Shown here piece by piece: positions 1 to 62,911 of a stretch of DNA of 64,000 nucleotides. Below the pieces are notes generated by a model. It was not told the DNA's origin. It saw only the letters and a list, made by a program, of their open reading frames with translations, and did no database searches. The stretch comes from Polyodon spathula. Taxonomy: Eukaryota > Chordata > Actinopteri > Acipenseriformes > Polyodontidae. The first letter of the stretch is position 1, and every line of letters starts with the position of its first letter. The position numbers and the translations under genes are program-made. The stretch spans positions 22,335,783 to 22,399,782 of the forward strand of contig NC_054538.1 of the NCBI RefSeq assembly GCF_017654505.1, given 5' to 3'.

Positions 1-1000
1 GAGGTAAATAACCACACAATACTAGTTACATTTCGTACTTGAAAGGAAAGCCAGAGTGCAAAATAAGAACAGAATTAATCAATTTGCTGTGTGGTGAAGT
101 AAAATCACCCAATAATTTATCTGATATTACAATTCTGACGTCTTTAAAATCAGCCAACTAGGAATATTAGATGTATGTACAGTAATGCAAGCTGTACAGC
201 CAGATTTTCCAGAAAACTTTTTTCTTTCTCTGATCATATTGCCCCACATCACGTCACTTATTTTAAAAACTTTCCTCAAGGTTTGTTTACCCAAACATCG
301 GGTCATACTTCCAATCAAGATGACATTGCATACCCAGAGCCAGACTCGCACACTGCTTAGGTAGCTCTATCAATGTGGAGTGACAGCTTCATTCTGAAGG
401 TGCAATATAAAAATGATACCCACAACGATGGCTTTCTGCTGCAGATAATTCAAGGAATGCAGGATCTCACCTGCAACTCTGGTTTTCTGCCTTAGGTCTA
501 TTCTTCAGCTAATCAACAATGCTGACAAAATGTTACACAGACGAGACGACTCCTCATAGGGCAGACATAGTAAGCATCCTTAACCTTCTGTCAGACCTGT
601 TATTTCCAACTGGACCAGACTGTTACAAGGCTGCAAATGATATTGCACTATTTCAATAATAGCAGCCCTGTTTCCAAGATAATCTCTGCACATCACAATT
701 TTATTCAGGCTTTTAGTATTCCAGTCACAACAGTCAGAACTCATTTTTGCTTCCGTAACAAAAGTACAGAACTGAATCCGTCACTTTAATCAATCTGGTA
801 TCCAGTTAAGGTCAGCAAACAGGGCAGATTTTATTTGAGCTTATTCCCAGCATGCTTTACTAAAGTTTGAGTCTCTGACAAGGTCAGAGTGAGAACACTC
901 CAGCAGAATTCACCTGTCTCGCTGCCAAATCCCTGGAATGAAAATACTAACTGGCAGGCAAGGATATGAATAAAATTTACATGGGGATTCCATTAGTAAA
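1..1000. other. SMAP1 intronic sequence, nothing recognised
   Basis: Non-coding AT-rich sequence downstream of SMAP1 exon 5, presumably intron 5. The short ORFs here have no recognisable similarity and no coding signature. Confidence 0.6.
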
Positions 1001-1364
1001 CAAATTATATATATATAATAGATATTAATATATATTATATAATCGTTGGAGATCAAGAGTCGTTTTTCTACAATATTTGTTTCAACATATATTTCACTTA
1101 TCAGTACAAAGTTTAATATATAACCTTTTTTTTATAGCAACCTCTCAGTTCTCAGCAAAAAGATGTTATAAACAAAGTTGTTATAAAGTGAAAAGTCATA
1201 GTTTCAAGTGTATGTATATGGAAAAACAATGAGTACTATAGCTGTAGAAACACCGTTTACTTATACTATACAGATGTGTAAAACAAAAATATCAATATCT
1301 TTAAAAACAGTAAACAAACTTGGTACACAAAAGTAGTTTTTTACGATTCTCCACCTCCAGCTGT

Positions 1365-1530
1365 AAATTACTCTCAATTTTGCGTGAAGCTTCGTAGCCA
1401 ATTTCAAGATGCTGGATACAACAGATTTGGAGGTGCCAAACTTTTCTGCTACCTGTACTTGTTTAGCACCGGGTTCACGTAGTCTCTCCAGAAACCAAAC
1501 TTTTAATCGGCTATACAAAGTCATACATGT
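1365..1530 (-). pseudogene. pogo/Tigger-like transposase N-terminal HTH remnant
   Basis: The minus-strand reading contains VWFLERLREPGAKQVQVAEK then FGTSKSVVSSILK, which resembles the CENP-B-type N-terminal helix-turn-helix of pogo/Tigger transposases (pattern EEGKKQ-EVAKEFGVSKSTVS-ILK). It runs into stops and noncoding sequence on both sides, with no DDE domain nearby. The flanking 1560-1750 stretch is unusually CpG-rich for this intron and could belong to the same dead element, but I could not define terminal repeats. Confidence 0.6.
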
Positions 1531-1830
1531 TTTGAAGTATTCGGTAGAATAATGTCACTGGGTGTACTGTCTGAGTGACGCTACGCACAACATATACGCA
1601 CACTCACGGCGATCTATGCATGTATTCGTTTTTTTTGCCGCTACGCAGTGATAAGCGTCGTCCGCAAACGATCTATAGGTTTCGGCAGTTGTATTCCAAA
1701 ATCGTCCCGTACGATATAAGGTTTTAGGTATTGGATGTAATTACATACCCTCCTGTGAAAATGGACACTTTTACCCACCGGTTTTTTGGCTCCAAAACCA
1801 AAATAGTCCCAACCAATTATCTTTAGATAT

Positions 1831-1875
1831 TATATAATATATATATATAATATATATATAATATATATATATATC
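1831..1875. repeat. (AT)n-rich low-complexity tract
   Basis: Nearly pure alternating TA/AT. A similar shorter tract lies at 1004-1042. Confidence 0.85.
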
Positions 1876-2032
1876 TGTGTGTGTTATATGTCACGGATAT
1901 CCTTGATATGTGGGGGGAACCTGCAAAAGTCAAACAACAGAATGTTGGACTTTAGAACTACGTAAATTTTACCCTAAAGAAAAGGAAGATAAGTGTGTGG
2001 ATAGTTGTAAAAGTTACGTACTGTTTTTACTT

Positions 2033-2068
2033 TGGGGGGGGGGGGGGGGTGGGGGATGGGGGGGGGTG
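2033..2068. repeat. Poly-G tract with short interruptions
   Basis: Runs of G broken by T and AT. Capable of forming G-quadruplex structure. The length is likely unreliable in the assembly. Confidence 0.85.
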
Positions 2069-2074
2069 AAAAAA

Positions 2075-2222
2075 CAAATCAATTAAAAATAAAAGCCTGA
2101 AAAGTCTTCATTAGATAAGTATTCACCCCCTTTGCTATGACACTCCTAAATAAGCTCAGGTGCAACCAATTGCCTTCAGAATTCATACAGTCAGTTAAAT
2201 GGAGTCCAATCTGTGTGCAGCA
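2075..2222. mobile_element. Tc1/mariner terminal fragment
   Basis: The stretch with TTAGATAAGTATTCACCCCC followed by TTTGCTATGACACTCCTAAA and AAGCTCAGGTGCAACCAATT resembles the end and 5' untranslated part of a common Tc1-like family. No transposase coding remains. Recognised from memory of repeat consensus; tentative. Confidence 0.45.
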
Positions 2223-2223
2223 A

Positions 2224-2690
2224 TAACATAGAAGGTTTACAAATGAGAGGAGGCCGTTCAGCCCATTTGGTTGTTAGTAGCTTATTCATCCCAGAATCTC
2301 ATCAAGAAGTTTATTGATCCCAGGGTGTCAGCTTCAACAACATTACTGGAGAGTTGGTTCCAGACCCTCACAATTCTCTGTGTTAAAAAGTGCATCCTAT
2401 TTTTTCTGTCTAACCTTCATTTGTGATGCCTGGTCCTTGTTTCTTTTTTCAGGTCAAAAAAGTCCCTTGGATCAACATTGTCAATACCTTTTAGAATTCT
2501 TAATGCTTGAATCAGGTCGCCGCATAGTCCTCTCTGTTCAAGACTGAATAGATTAAATTATTTTAGTCTGTCAGTATATGACGTACCTTTTAAACCCAGA
2601 ATAATTCTGGTCGCTCTTCTTTGCACTCTTTCTAGAGCAGCAATATTCTTTTTGTAGCGAGGTGCCCAGTTGATTTAAATTCAACTTCAT
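2224..2690 (-). mobile_element. CR1-like LINE, 3' fragment
   Basis: Its minus-strand sequence is the 3' end of the same LINE family seen at 36907-39105, with the shared RT C-terminal coding (stretches such as ATTCTAAAAGGTATTGAC) and the 3' end CCAAATGGGCTGAACGGCC. It is 5'-truncated at about 2690, carries indels, and has lost the TTATGTTC tail repeats. Inserted in SMAP1 intron 5. Confidence 0.85.
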
Positions 2691-2876
2691 ATGGATATAT
2701 TACTGAACCAGGCAAAACTAATGTTATTTTTAGTTTAAACACAAACAGCAAGAAGATTAGACCTTTTGATATTCACTCAAAATCCAAAACACAATCCACC
2801 CCGACCCCCCCACCAGTTCTGTTCATTTATCAGTTCTAGTGACTTACTCATTTGTGCTTTGAAGCAGAAAGATAGA

Positions 2877-2879
<3 letters not shown>

Positions 2880-2949
<70 letters not shown>

Positions 2950-2950
2950 A
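2880..2950. repeat. (GT)n-(AT)n-T(n) microsatellite
   Basis: About 18 GT units, then alternating AT, then a T run, ending about 10 bases before SMAP1 exon 5's donor-side intron sequence. The tract starts only 11-80 bases inside intron 5. Confidence 0.95.
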
Positions 2951-2960
2951 AAACACTTAC

Positions 2961-54702
<51,742 letters not shown>

Positions 54703-54960
54703 TTCTCAGCCGGTATCCTTTTGTATTTTGTAACGAAACAATACAATTCCCAAAACAATGATGGCTAAATTAAATGTTTTAAATACACTGTCATTCCCCG
54801 GGTTTTGAAAATTACTAGCAGGAATCAGAAGCAGCAGCAAATTGTGGCAGCAACCAGGAAACACCAAGAACCGGAACTACAATCTACAACGACTGCTACA
54901 ACTGCAGGATACCCAATCCGCCTGAAATGAAATAGTTCACCCTATGTAAATTTAGGTTTA
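54703..54960 (-). promoter_or_regulatory. Probable SMAP1 5' UTR / proximal promoter
   Basis: The segment upstream of the SMAP1 start holds two sequences resembling the ZNF143/THAP11 element: AATACAATTCCC at 54740-54751 and GGAACTACAATCTACAAC at 54873-54890. The second also overlaps an ETS-like CCGGAA. No transcription start can be placed from sequence alone. Confidence 0.35.
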
Positions 54961-55483
54961 AGTAACGTGTAACTGTTCAACTGGAAATGTCGAGGCAAAA
55001 CGTTAAACGAATATTATACATGGTTATGTAAAATACTGATGTCATAATATTGGAAAACACACATTGCCTTATAATATAGATGTGTGTTTTTTAATATTCC
55101 TCCGCAAACAGGTAAACTTTTGAGGTCACTGACATTTCGAACACACCTTTGTGATGTGTGTTCTTCAAACCAGGACTGATGTTGATTGTACAGTAGTGAT
55201 TATAAAGCCAAAAACTGACAGTTATCAAACAAGTGTTATCGTGACCATTGACAGCTGGGTTTTTCTCAAGCAGCAGAGCATTTTCTAGAATTAAGGATTT
55301 GGCTTTTACCAGCACGTTATTATTAGACAGCTGTCTTGGAATTCCCGAAATGACAGGGAACTACAACTTCAAGATTTTTTGAGGTTATGATGAAAATAAA
55401 GTGTAAAACAATTGGTGATGGAAACCCCCAAATAATAATAATAAAAAAGTACCAGTAAGTGAATAACTTTTCTACTGAGTATT

Positions 55484-55533
<50 letters not shown>

Positions 55534-56828
55534 GACATATACAGAAGTCTAATAAAACGTTTGTAAGATATCTTTGTCAACTTGTTGCTACTATATCACC
55601 ATATCACCTCATGTCATCCACTCCCCCACTCCCACTGGTTTGAAATCTGTTTTTTATTCAGATTTCTTTTCTAGGCTATTATTAAGAACCAAAAGTAGTC
55701 TACATCAGTTTCAAAGTTTTTATAATTAATTGAAATAGTCTTGGTAAGATTCTCAAGGTAAACATTTGTTGCACTACACGAATGCAATTCTGTGACATGA
55801 TGAGCAATTGGAAGAGCTTCCTTGAGATTTTGACAACTGGTAAATTTTAGCCTTTTTAGCAACTAAAAGAAACTCATGAAATAGAAAGACCCGTCCTCTA
55901 CTTAATGGAGAGATTGTGTGTTAAATAGATTTGACTGCACAAGTATAGATTCTACGTTTCTGGGGGAAGATTATTTCCTCAACCACAGAAATATCTCAGA
56001 CTGTTTTTACCATATATGCTTTTTTAAACACCATCTATCCCATGAATGGCTTCAGATCTTATCACCACTACATTGTAATTGTACAGTATGCATTTTTTTA
56101 AAAACTATTGTAACAGATAGCAGAGAATGTGTAATAGAGAATATGAATTATGTTCCCAAAACGTTTATTTATTTATTTTTTATTTAAAATATACTCCAGA
56201 TTATGGTGCTATCAGTGTGTATTGCAAATTCAGAAAAAAAGAATTGTATAATATAAAAACTTACTATATAGAGCTAATGCATTTATGCTACTGAAAAACA
56301 GGTACAATATACAACTAAATTGTTACAGCATTTTCTATACACAATGCTTAATAAAATAGATGTCCTGTTTTCATGCCATTTCTAAAAACTATAACTTACA
56401 ATAAAAATAAAAGAACACACAGCCAAGGGCTTCAATAATTATATGTATTTATTAAATTAAACTGCATATGGTGCATTTAAATAACAGGAATACGGTACAT
56501 GCCAGGTAGTAGTAATGTCGCAAGATATAGGACTTAATTTTCCCAGTGTGGAAAATTCAGGCCACAGTGAGTGTTTCAGAAGTCTGTAACCATAGGCCAA
56601 ATATGTCATAAGTTTTAAGTGTTAAATTCATCATCTATTAAGTATAGGTGTGAATAATTTAGTAAGCCCCTTATTGAAAAATATAATTGTCATTTGCTAC
56701 CACATATTCTCCACCAGGCACATCTGTGAATCTGTCAGCTGTTTCTTGAGTTGCTTTCTTTTTTGGAAAAAAATAAAATAAAAATAAGGTCTGACAACAG
56801 GAGGAAAGGGAATTTGTTCACTATCTTT
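54961..56828. other. SMAP1-SDHAF4 intergenic region
   Basis: Contains an (ATT)n microsatellite at 55486-55529 and a further ACTACAA-like motif at 55353-55362. No gene. This is presumed to hold the SMAP1 upstream control region and SDHAF4's 3' flank. Confidence 0.5.
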
Positions 56829-56834
56829 TTTATT
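56829..56834 (-). terminator. Putative SDHAF4 polyadenylation signal
   Basis: AATAAA on the minus strand, 82 bases beyond the SDHAF4 stop. It is the first such hexamer after the stop. Another lies near 56450. AT-rich sequence makes chance matches likely. Confidence 0.4.
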
Positions 56835-56915
56835 TTTCACTGATCAATGTATTTCTTCATCCTCTTCACTTATCATTTCTTAGACAAGACATGCAAGTAT
56901 ATTATAGCTTTCATG

Positions 56916-57025
56916 TTAGAAATCAATGCATCGTCCCTTTCTCTCCCAGTCCCCATATCGAGTTGGCTCAGGGCCTCTTGGTCCTCCTTTCTCTTTTGTA
57001 GCTGGGTTTATGTCATCAGGAAATC
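56916..57025 (-). CDS. SDHAF4: SDHAF4 coding exon 3 (conserved C-terminus)
   Basis: 110 bp including the TAA stop. The acceptor is attatag. The split codon gives Arg where human has Lys, then [20 protein letters not shown] and [15 protein letters not shown]. This is the most conserved stretch of the family. Confidence 0.96.
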
Positions 57026-57820
57026 CTATAATGAAATAAACAACAACGATTTATTTAAATAATAGAACAGTAGCCCAAGAAAGCAACCCCCCAGCCCCCC
57101 CCCCCCAATACTATTACCAATATGAACTGTATGGTCATGAAAAAGTGATTCATAAACAATACATGGAACACAGTACTTACTTTCAAGAGGATCCCTCTCC
57201 TTGAGAGCTTGTTCAGGAACATCAAATCGACCTTGTGGGGTTTTTGGTGTCCTTAGTGGTGTTTTCTTGGCTTCCGATTTCCCATCAGAGCTAGCCAACC
57301 TCAAGGAAGCAAACTGCCCTGTTGCCACATAAAAGAAAGGTTAAAAGCATTTAACTTGGGTACTTGGGTCGTGGGGCTGGGTTTGACCTTCATCATAAAA
57401 TAACAACAGCAATATAGTTATTCCGTTTTTGCACAAAAAGAAAATAATTCCACTATATGTTAATGCCACAGAGTCGCATTACTGACTGCACTGACACATT
57501 TTCTAACTCGGTAGCCCTGGACTACCTTAGATTCGTACCAATCCACTCAGTCAGAATAAAATACATTTTAGCAACTACAAATTAATTGCTATTTTAAAAC
57601 TGTTATCAAACAAACAAAAGTAGACATATAAATAGAAAATGACAATTAACTGATAAAAATAGACTGCACAAAGTCGATTACTCTGACGGTTTCGAAACAT
57701 CAACATTGACACTGACGAAACAGTCGAAACTTTCTTACCTGAACGGTGCCTTGGTTCCCCGAGCAGTGCTCTGCGTAATAATATTCCCTGTGCTCCAAAA
57801 CGTAAACAAATTAAAGGCAT
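56916..57820 (-). CDS. SDHAF4: SDHAF4, succinate dehydrogenase assembly factor 4 (complete, 3 exons)
   Basis: Mitochondrial matrix chaperone that binds flavinylated SDHA and promotes assembly of complex II. The three exons (57739-57820, 57181-57318, 56916-57025) join in phase to 109 residues, close to the human length of about 108. Residues 1-45 form an Arg-rich presequence with almost no acidic residues until E22 ([20 protein letters not shown]), consistent with mitochondrial import. The middle ([14 protein letters not shown]) and the C-terminal block [23 protein letters not shown] are the family signature. All junctions are GT/AG. A putative AATAAA signal on the minus strand lies at 56834-56829, about 80 bases past the stop. 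It sits directly upstream of SMAP1 in the same orientation, as in human. No defects are seen. Confidence 0.96.
57181..57318 (-). CDS. SDHAF4: SDHAF4 coding exon 2
   Basis: 138 bp: two bases, 45 codons and one base. Acceptor gttgccacag-type (ggcaacag|GG), donor GAAA|gtaagt. It encodes [20 protein letters not shown] then [20 protein letters not shown] and RDPLE. The GRFD-P motif is the conserved core. Confidence 0.95.
57739..57820 (-). CDS. SDHAF4: SDHAF4 coding exon 1 (targeting peptide)
   Basis: 82 bp: 27 codons plus one base. ATG at 57820. Donor TTCAG|gtaaga. It encodes the start of the mitochondrial presequence, ending in EPRHRS, and the last G joins exon 2 as the first base of Gly. Confidence 0.92.
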
Positions 57821-57991
57821 CCTCGGACCCCTCGTCAGAGTTCCTGTTCGGTGTTATTTTATAACAGTACTAGTACTCCTGCAAACATCACTGTGGACTC
57901 AAGCTAAAGCAAACGCCTGCATAGACGTCATCAAGAAGAGACACGCTTACTTTGCGTCTGCTTTGTCAAAGTTTTCTTTAAAAAATAAAAA

Positions 57992-58024
<33 letters not shown>

Positions 58025-58270
58025 ACAACTCAGCTCTATATCCAGATGCTACTCCATAGCACGCGGCACATCAGCCGACGTTACTAATTGCTGTGAACCT
58101 TCGCATTGTCCGTGATGTCTGCATTGCGACAACTACCTCCCGCTTACGTCATCGGTGTCTTTCAGGCAGAGCGTCCTGGTCGCCAAGGTGACCCAGCTGC
58201 GATAATTATTCCGCGGTTGTCGTCAGAGTTTCAGTTCCGGTTGTAGTTTCGTCAGCACTCTCCTCCTGAA
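57821..58270 (-). promoter_or_regulatory. Probable SDHAF4 promoter / CpG-richer region
   Basis: Upstream of the SDHAF4 ATG the sequence becomes richer in CpG than its surroundings. It carries two CRE/ATF-like cores, GACGTCA near 57925 and TTACGTCATC near 58146, and an ETS-like TTCCGGTT near 58233. No TATA box is evident at a sensible distance. Housekeeping mitochondrial genes commonly have such promoters. The assignment is by position and motifs only. Confidence 0.5.
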
Positions 58271-59120
58271 CTACAGAAAACCCAGCCTGGTCGAGCAATA
58301 CTTTTAAAAATGTTTTTTTTTTTTATATAAAACGACCTGCAACATCTGAAGTTTTTCTCTGTGTTTTTGGCGAATATGGAAGACAATTCGCGCAAAAATA
58401 AATAAATAAATAAATAAATAAATACATTCCAAAATAAATACATTAATTAAACACGAAATAAATACATACATACACTTTTTTATGTAATGTTCTTAGATTT
58501 ATTTATTTATATCGTTATTTATTTTATTTATTTATTTTTTTTAAATTCTCACACGATATTCTTGCTATAGTGTTTGTCATTGAGCGCCAATCACACTGGA
58601 ACGGCGGGACAGTCAAGTAAGTGAATCGATGATAACTTTGTCCGGGGGTTTGTAGGGCCGTTGACTGCAGTTGTAAGTTGCAACCGGTACAGCCGAAATT
58701 GGAAAACAATACGTTTGTTAGCAGAGAAATAAATAAAAAGACAACGCTTCCCCCCCCCCCCCCGATTTTAAAGAATTAAATACAAACGCGATTTTTGGCT
58801 TGTTTCACCATCAGATTTGTGTATGTATTGTTTATGTATTTACTTTTTGTTGCCAAACCATATGCCCTGTCTCGCACAGCGGCCCACTAAAATGTAAACT
58901 GATTTGTTGTTATATACAGTAGTTTAATTTGGTCACCTGGCTCATTTGTATAATACAATGTCATACTATATCGCGTTTCTGACGCTGCTCACAGATTGCC
59001 GGTGTTAACTAATTGAGAGACTTATCATATTTGAACTTACGATCTCGCAATATTAAAAAAAAAACGAGCCCCTGGTCGTTGTCTGAGCAAAACACATTTT
59101 CATTGAGCTCAAATGAGTTA
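58271..59120. other. Intergenic sequence beyond SDHAF4, simple repeats
   Basis: (AAAT)n at 58396-58425, (TTTA)n near 58500-58540, poly-C at 58750-58763. The stretch 58600-58700 is CpG-richer, with no recognisable gene. FAM135A, next in human, is not seen. Confidence 0.5.
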
Positions 59121-60378
59121 CAATGCCTATAGAAAGTCTACACCCCCTAGAACTTTGTTCACATTTTGTTGTGTCAGTGCCTCAAACTTTCATGCATTTA
59201 TTTGTTTTTTCCACACTTATCTACACACCATACTCCACACTGTTAAGGGGAAAGAAGTTGTTATTGTGAAAAAAAAAATGATATGTTAAAAATACAAAAC
59301 TTAAAGATCATAATTGGATAATTCTGCACCCCCCTGTGTTAATACTTGGTGGAAACACCTTTGTCAGCAATTACAGCTGTGAGTCTGTTGGGATAGGTCT
59401 CTACCAACTTTACACACCTAGATTTGGTGATGTTTGCCCATTCTTTACAAAACTGTTCAAGCTCTGTCAAGTTCCTTGGGGACCACTGATGGACAGCAAT
59501 CTTCCTGACAAGTGCCCCAGTCCCTGCTGATGAGAAACATCCCCATAACATGATGGTGCCACCACCGTGCTTCATAGTAGGGAAGTACAGAAGTACAGAA
59601 TCTCCTCAGTGTTTTTTTGCATACTCCAAACGGAATTCAAGGTGGGCTTTCTTGAGTAATGGCTTCCTTTTTGCTACACTATCATACAGGCCAGATTTGT
59701 GGAGTGCTTGGGATATTGTTGTCACATGCACATTTTAACCAGTCTTGGCCATAAAGCTCTTGTAGTTGCCATTGGTCTCTTGGTAGCCTCTCTGATCAGT
59801 CTCCTTGTTGGGTCATTCAGTTTGGAGGGATGACCCGATCTAGACAGGGTCTTGGTGGTTCCATACACCTTCCACTTCTTAATAATCGTGTTGACCATGC
59901 TCCAAGGGATATTAAAAGATTTGATTTTTTTTATACCCATCCCAATCTGTGCCTTTCAACAACTTTGCATCTTGGTGCTCATGGTTGAGTCTTTGCTTTG
60001 AAATACACTACCCAGCAGAGGGAATCCACAGGAACTGCTGAATTTATCCTGAAATCATGTGAATCACTACAATTTAACACAGGTGGAGGCCACTTAACTT
60101 GGTGTGTGATTTTGAAGGCTATTGGTTACACCTGAGCTAATTTAGGATTGCTATTACAAGAGGGGTGGACACTTATCCAACCAAGCTATTTCAGTTTTTA
60201 TTTTTAATTAATTTTCTACAAATTTCTAGAATATTTTTTCACTTGGAAGTTGTGGGATAGGATATGTAGATAAATGAAAAAAACAAACAAAACAATTTTA
60301 ATGCATTTTAATTCCAGGCTATAAGGCAACAAAAAGATGAACATTTTGAAACGTGGTGTAGGCTTTCTATAGGTGCTG
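59121..60378 (-). mobile_element. Tc1-like element, copy C, both ends present
   Basis: CAATGCCTATAGAAAGTCTA at the left, TAGGCTTTCTATAGGTGCTG at the right, TA on both flanks (59119-59120, 60379-60380): 1258 bp. Minus-strand remnants: MGIKKIKSFNIPWSMVNTII-KKWKVYGTTKTLSRSGHPSK (N-terminal HTH), then MKHGGGTIMLWGCFSSAGTG-ALVR jumping directly to KIAVHQWSPRNLTELEQFCK. The segment with the second catalytic Asp and SPDLNPIE is deleted, a different deletion from the one in copy B. Nonautonomous. Confidence 0.92.
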
Positions 60379-60499
60379 TATGTGTGATGGACTAGTAGTA
60401 CTGCTGGAAACGGGCGGGACTACTGGTATACAAACTTCGTTCCTGTTCCAGGAAGTCTTGGTTCCTGAGTATTAAACAAAACACTATAATCAGATGTTT

Positions 60500-61135
60500 T
60501 TCAGAGGGTGGTTTGAATGCACTGGGCTTCCAGACAATTAATACTCTTTAAGATTAAATTGATTAATATGTATCTATGAAGAAATCCCCTTGGTTGTAGA
60601 TTCCTAATCACATTTTTAAAGAATGTGGTAATCTTGATTTTTTTTACTATCTTACAATTACAACTGTAATAAATTGCCTATCAAACTCTCAAATTTCCAT
60701 AAACAAACTCTCAACTCATGGAAGATTGCTTTCAAACATAACTTTTCTCCAAATAGCAGTATAATTTGGAATAATCAACTTGTGTTAACTAGGAATAGAT
60801 CCATGTATATAAGCGAATAGACAGATGGGGGGATGATATTCATATCTGATCTGCTAAATGATGGAGGTGATCTTTGTACATACAACAAATTAATTAGCAA
60901 ATTCAATGAATCAATGGAATGATGTGCCCCTTCTGATATTTAGAAGCTTCAACAAATTAGTTAAAATTTCAAAATGCATGGTCCTATTCCTCGATAACTA
61001 CGATGGTTAAAGTAATATCACGTGGCTATTAATATTATGAAAATTCCACATGCGTACGGCTAAATTTGTAAATTCAAACTTGTTTTGTATCGATCTGAAA
61101 TCTTTTCATTCTTCTCTACAAAAAACTGGTCCGGA
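60500..61135 (+). pseudogene. L1/Tx1-like LINE, C-terminal ORF2 remnant
   Basis: Plus-strand frames: LPIKLSNFHKQTLNSWKIAF-like (60675-60740), SIIWNNQLVLTRNRSMYISE then WTDGGMIFISDLLNDGGDLC (60760-60880). These resemble the post-RT region of L1-superfamily ORF2 (LP-KLS-FH-Q-L-AWK-IYKHNFSP...IWNN--I--NKSLF---W---GI--VSDL-N--G). Heavily decayed. Confidence 0.55.
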
Positions 61136-61139
61136 TATG

Positions 61140-62335
61140 GATGAGAAGTAAAAAAAAATGGAGGTGGTAAAAGATAAAATACAGGAAAATATGAATAAAT
61201 TAGAGTTAATGGCAAAAAAGTGTGGATTTAAAATTTCATTACAGAACTGAAAGCATGCATTTTTTCTAAACAAATCAAAGTAAAGAACAATTAAAGAATA
61301 GAATGAGGCCAGATATTTGGGGATTTATTTAGATAAAAAAAAAATGATGTGGCATAAACATATCAAAATTATAACAGACGTGTGAAGGAAGATTACATTT
61401 GCTGAAAGCAATAGCAGGTACCAGATGGGGAGCAGATCAAAAGAGACTTTTTCTGATATATAAAGGTACATAAGAAGTGTAATAGATTATGGGAGCCCAG
61501 TTATAGAGGCAGTAAGTAAGAGTCAATGAAAGCGTTTAGAAGCAATTGAGCACAGGCTTTAAGAATGTGTACAGGAACAATGAGATCGTCACCAGTTGAG
61601 GCTTTGCAAGTAGTGATAGGAGAGATGCCACTAACATTAAGGAGAACATTACTTAATACAAGGTTTTGGAATAAGATTCAATCTTAGTGAAGAACATCCA
61701 GTGAGGGGGGAGTATTGGGACAAATATGGTATGAATATGAAAATGGGAAAAAGCTGGTGGAACATTTGCATTTCATATGACAAATTGCATTTCATGTGAC
61801 ACATTGGGCAAAAGATTAAGATTGAAGAAATAAAAAGAATCGAAAATAGAAATGGATGTGAAAAAAATGGATGCCATAAAAAATATGTTAACTGTTAACC
61901 ATAATAATTAGGAATTAACATGGAAACTAAGATAAAAGGACAAAGATATGTTAAAACATAAGGAAGAGATGTTACAGATATACACAGATGGATCAAAAGG
62001 CCCTAAATCTGGGAAAACAAGATATGCTTATTATATAAACACATTTGAAATATGTAAAAGGGGAAGATTATCAAACCATTTATCAGTATGGCCATAGACA
62101 AAATAGAGGAATTATTTAAAGAAAAGGATATTTTGATTCTTACAGATTCTCTAAACTCGATCCAGGCATTAGAATCGGAAACAGGAGATAGGATATATAT
62201 TATATATAAAAATATTCAGAAATTACATACTAGCTATAAAAATGGTAAAAAAAAAATATATTCTGATAGCCTGGATTCCATGTCACTCAAGTGTCTTTGG
62301 AAATTGAATTGTGGATTTTGAAGCAAAAAAAAAAA
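61140..62335 (+). pseudogene. I-clade LINE remnant with RNase H
   Basis: Immediately after the L1-like piece: ENMNKLELMAKKCGFKISLQ-KTKA, then a LKAIAGTRWGADQKRLFLIY stretch (post-RT), and at 61975-62330 an RNase H: LQIYTDGSKGPKSGKTRYAY (catalytic YTDGS), LSNHLSVWP, ILTDSLNSIQALESETGDR and IPCHSSVFGN. The Asp of YTDGS and LTDSL are retained; frameshifts separate them. RNase H following RT indicates an I-group LINE, a different clade from the CR1/L2 copies. Confidence 0.75.
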
Positions 62336-62373
62336 AGCAATTCTGAATAAAGAAAGTGACATAATAACATCCT

Positions 62374-62758
62374 TGTGGCAAAGTGGTTTACAGTGTGCAG
62401 GTGCAGGTGATCAATAAACACAGACAATTAAAATCCAGGTCCAATGGTGTTTTATTTTATAATCCAATTGCCTGATGGCGAAACAGCAGTAAATAATAAG
62501 AATGATAAGCAATACAGCGGCATGTATTGCTTTACTATAATCCGCGGGTTGGTCGCGAAATAATAAACAGTCCCGATCTTTTACACCCACACATAACAGA
62601 AACACAAGGTGAAGTGTTGCCCAGGTTTAGTGCTGGCCTTTAGTGACAGCTACGGATCGTGTTTCAGCCGTCTAAATAATAACAAACAGTATTTTTAGAC
62701 AGGACAAGAAACAAACAAAACACTTGCAATAACACAGGTTTCTCCTTCCGGTTCATGT
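62374..62758 (-). mobile_element. LTR fragment (family of the insertion at 32772)
   Basis: Starts TGTGGCAAAGTGG like the 32772 insertion. Minus-strand TAAAATAAAACACC near 62445-62455 serves as a polyadenylation signal, indicating minus orientation. The right boundary is not resolved. It interrupts the I-clade LINE, whose coding may resume after 62760 in a decayed form. Confidence 0.5.
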
Positions 62759-62911
62759 TTAATCATTACAGTGAAACATATATTCATGAAATGCAATAAG
62801 TATATTCAGCAAAGAAACATTAAACAGAAAGTTAAGTGAAATAGAAATTGAAGTAGCAACAGTAAATTATATTTTGAAGTTAGAAGGGGTAGAAAGAGAA
62901 ATGTGTATTTA

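Noticed and set aside
58600..58700. Possible first exon of a divergent gene (FAM135A or other)
   Set aside because: CpG content is slightly raised, but no open frame or splice signal supports it.
62760..62911. Continuation of the I-clade LINE after the LTR
   Set aside because: The reading (EIEIEVATVNYILKLEGVER) is suggestive but too short and AT-rich to assign.
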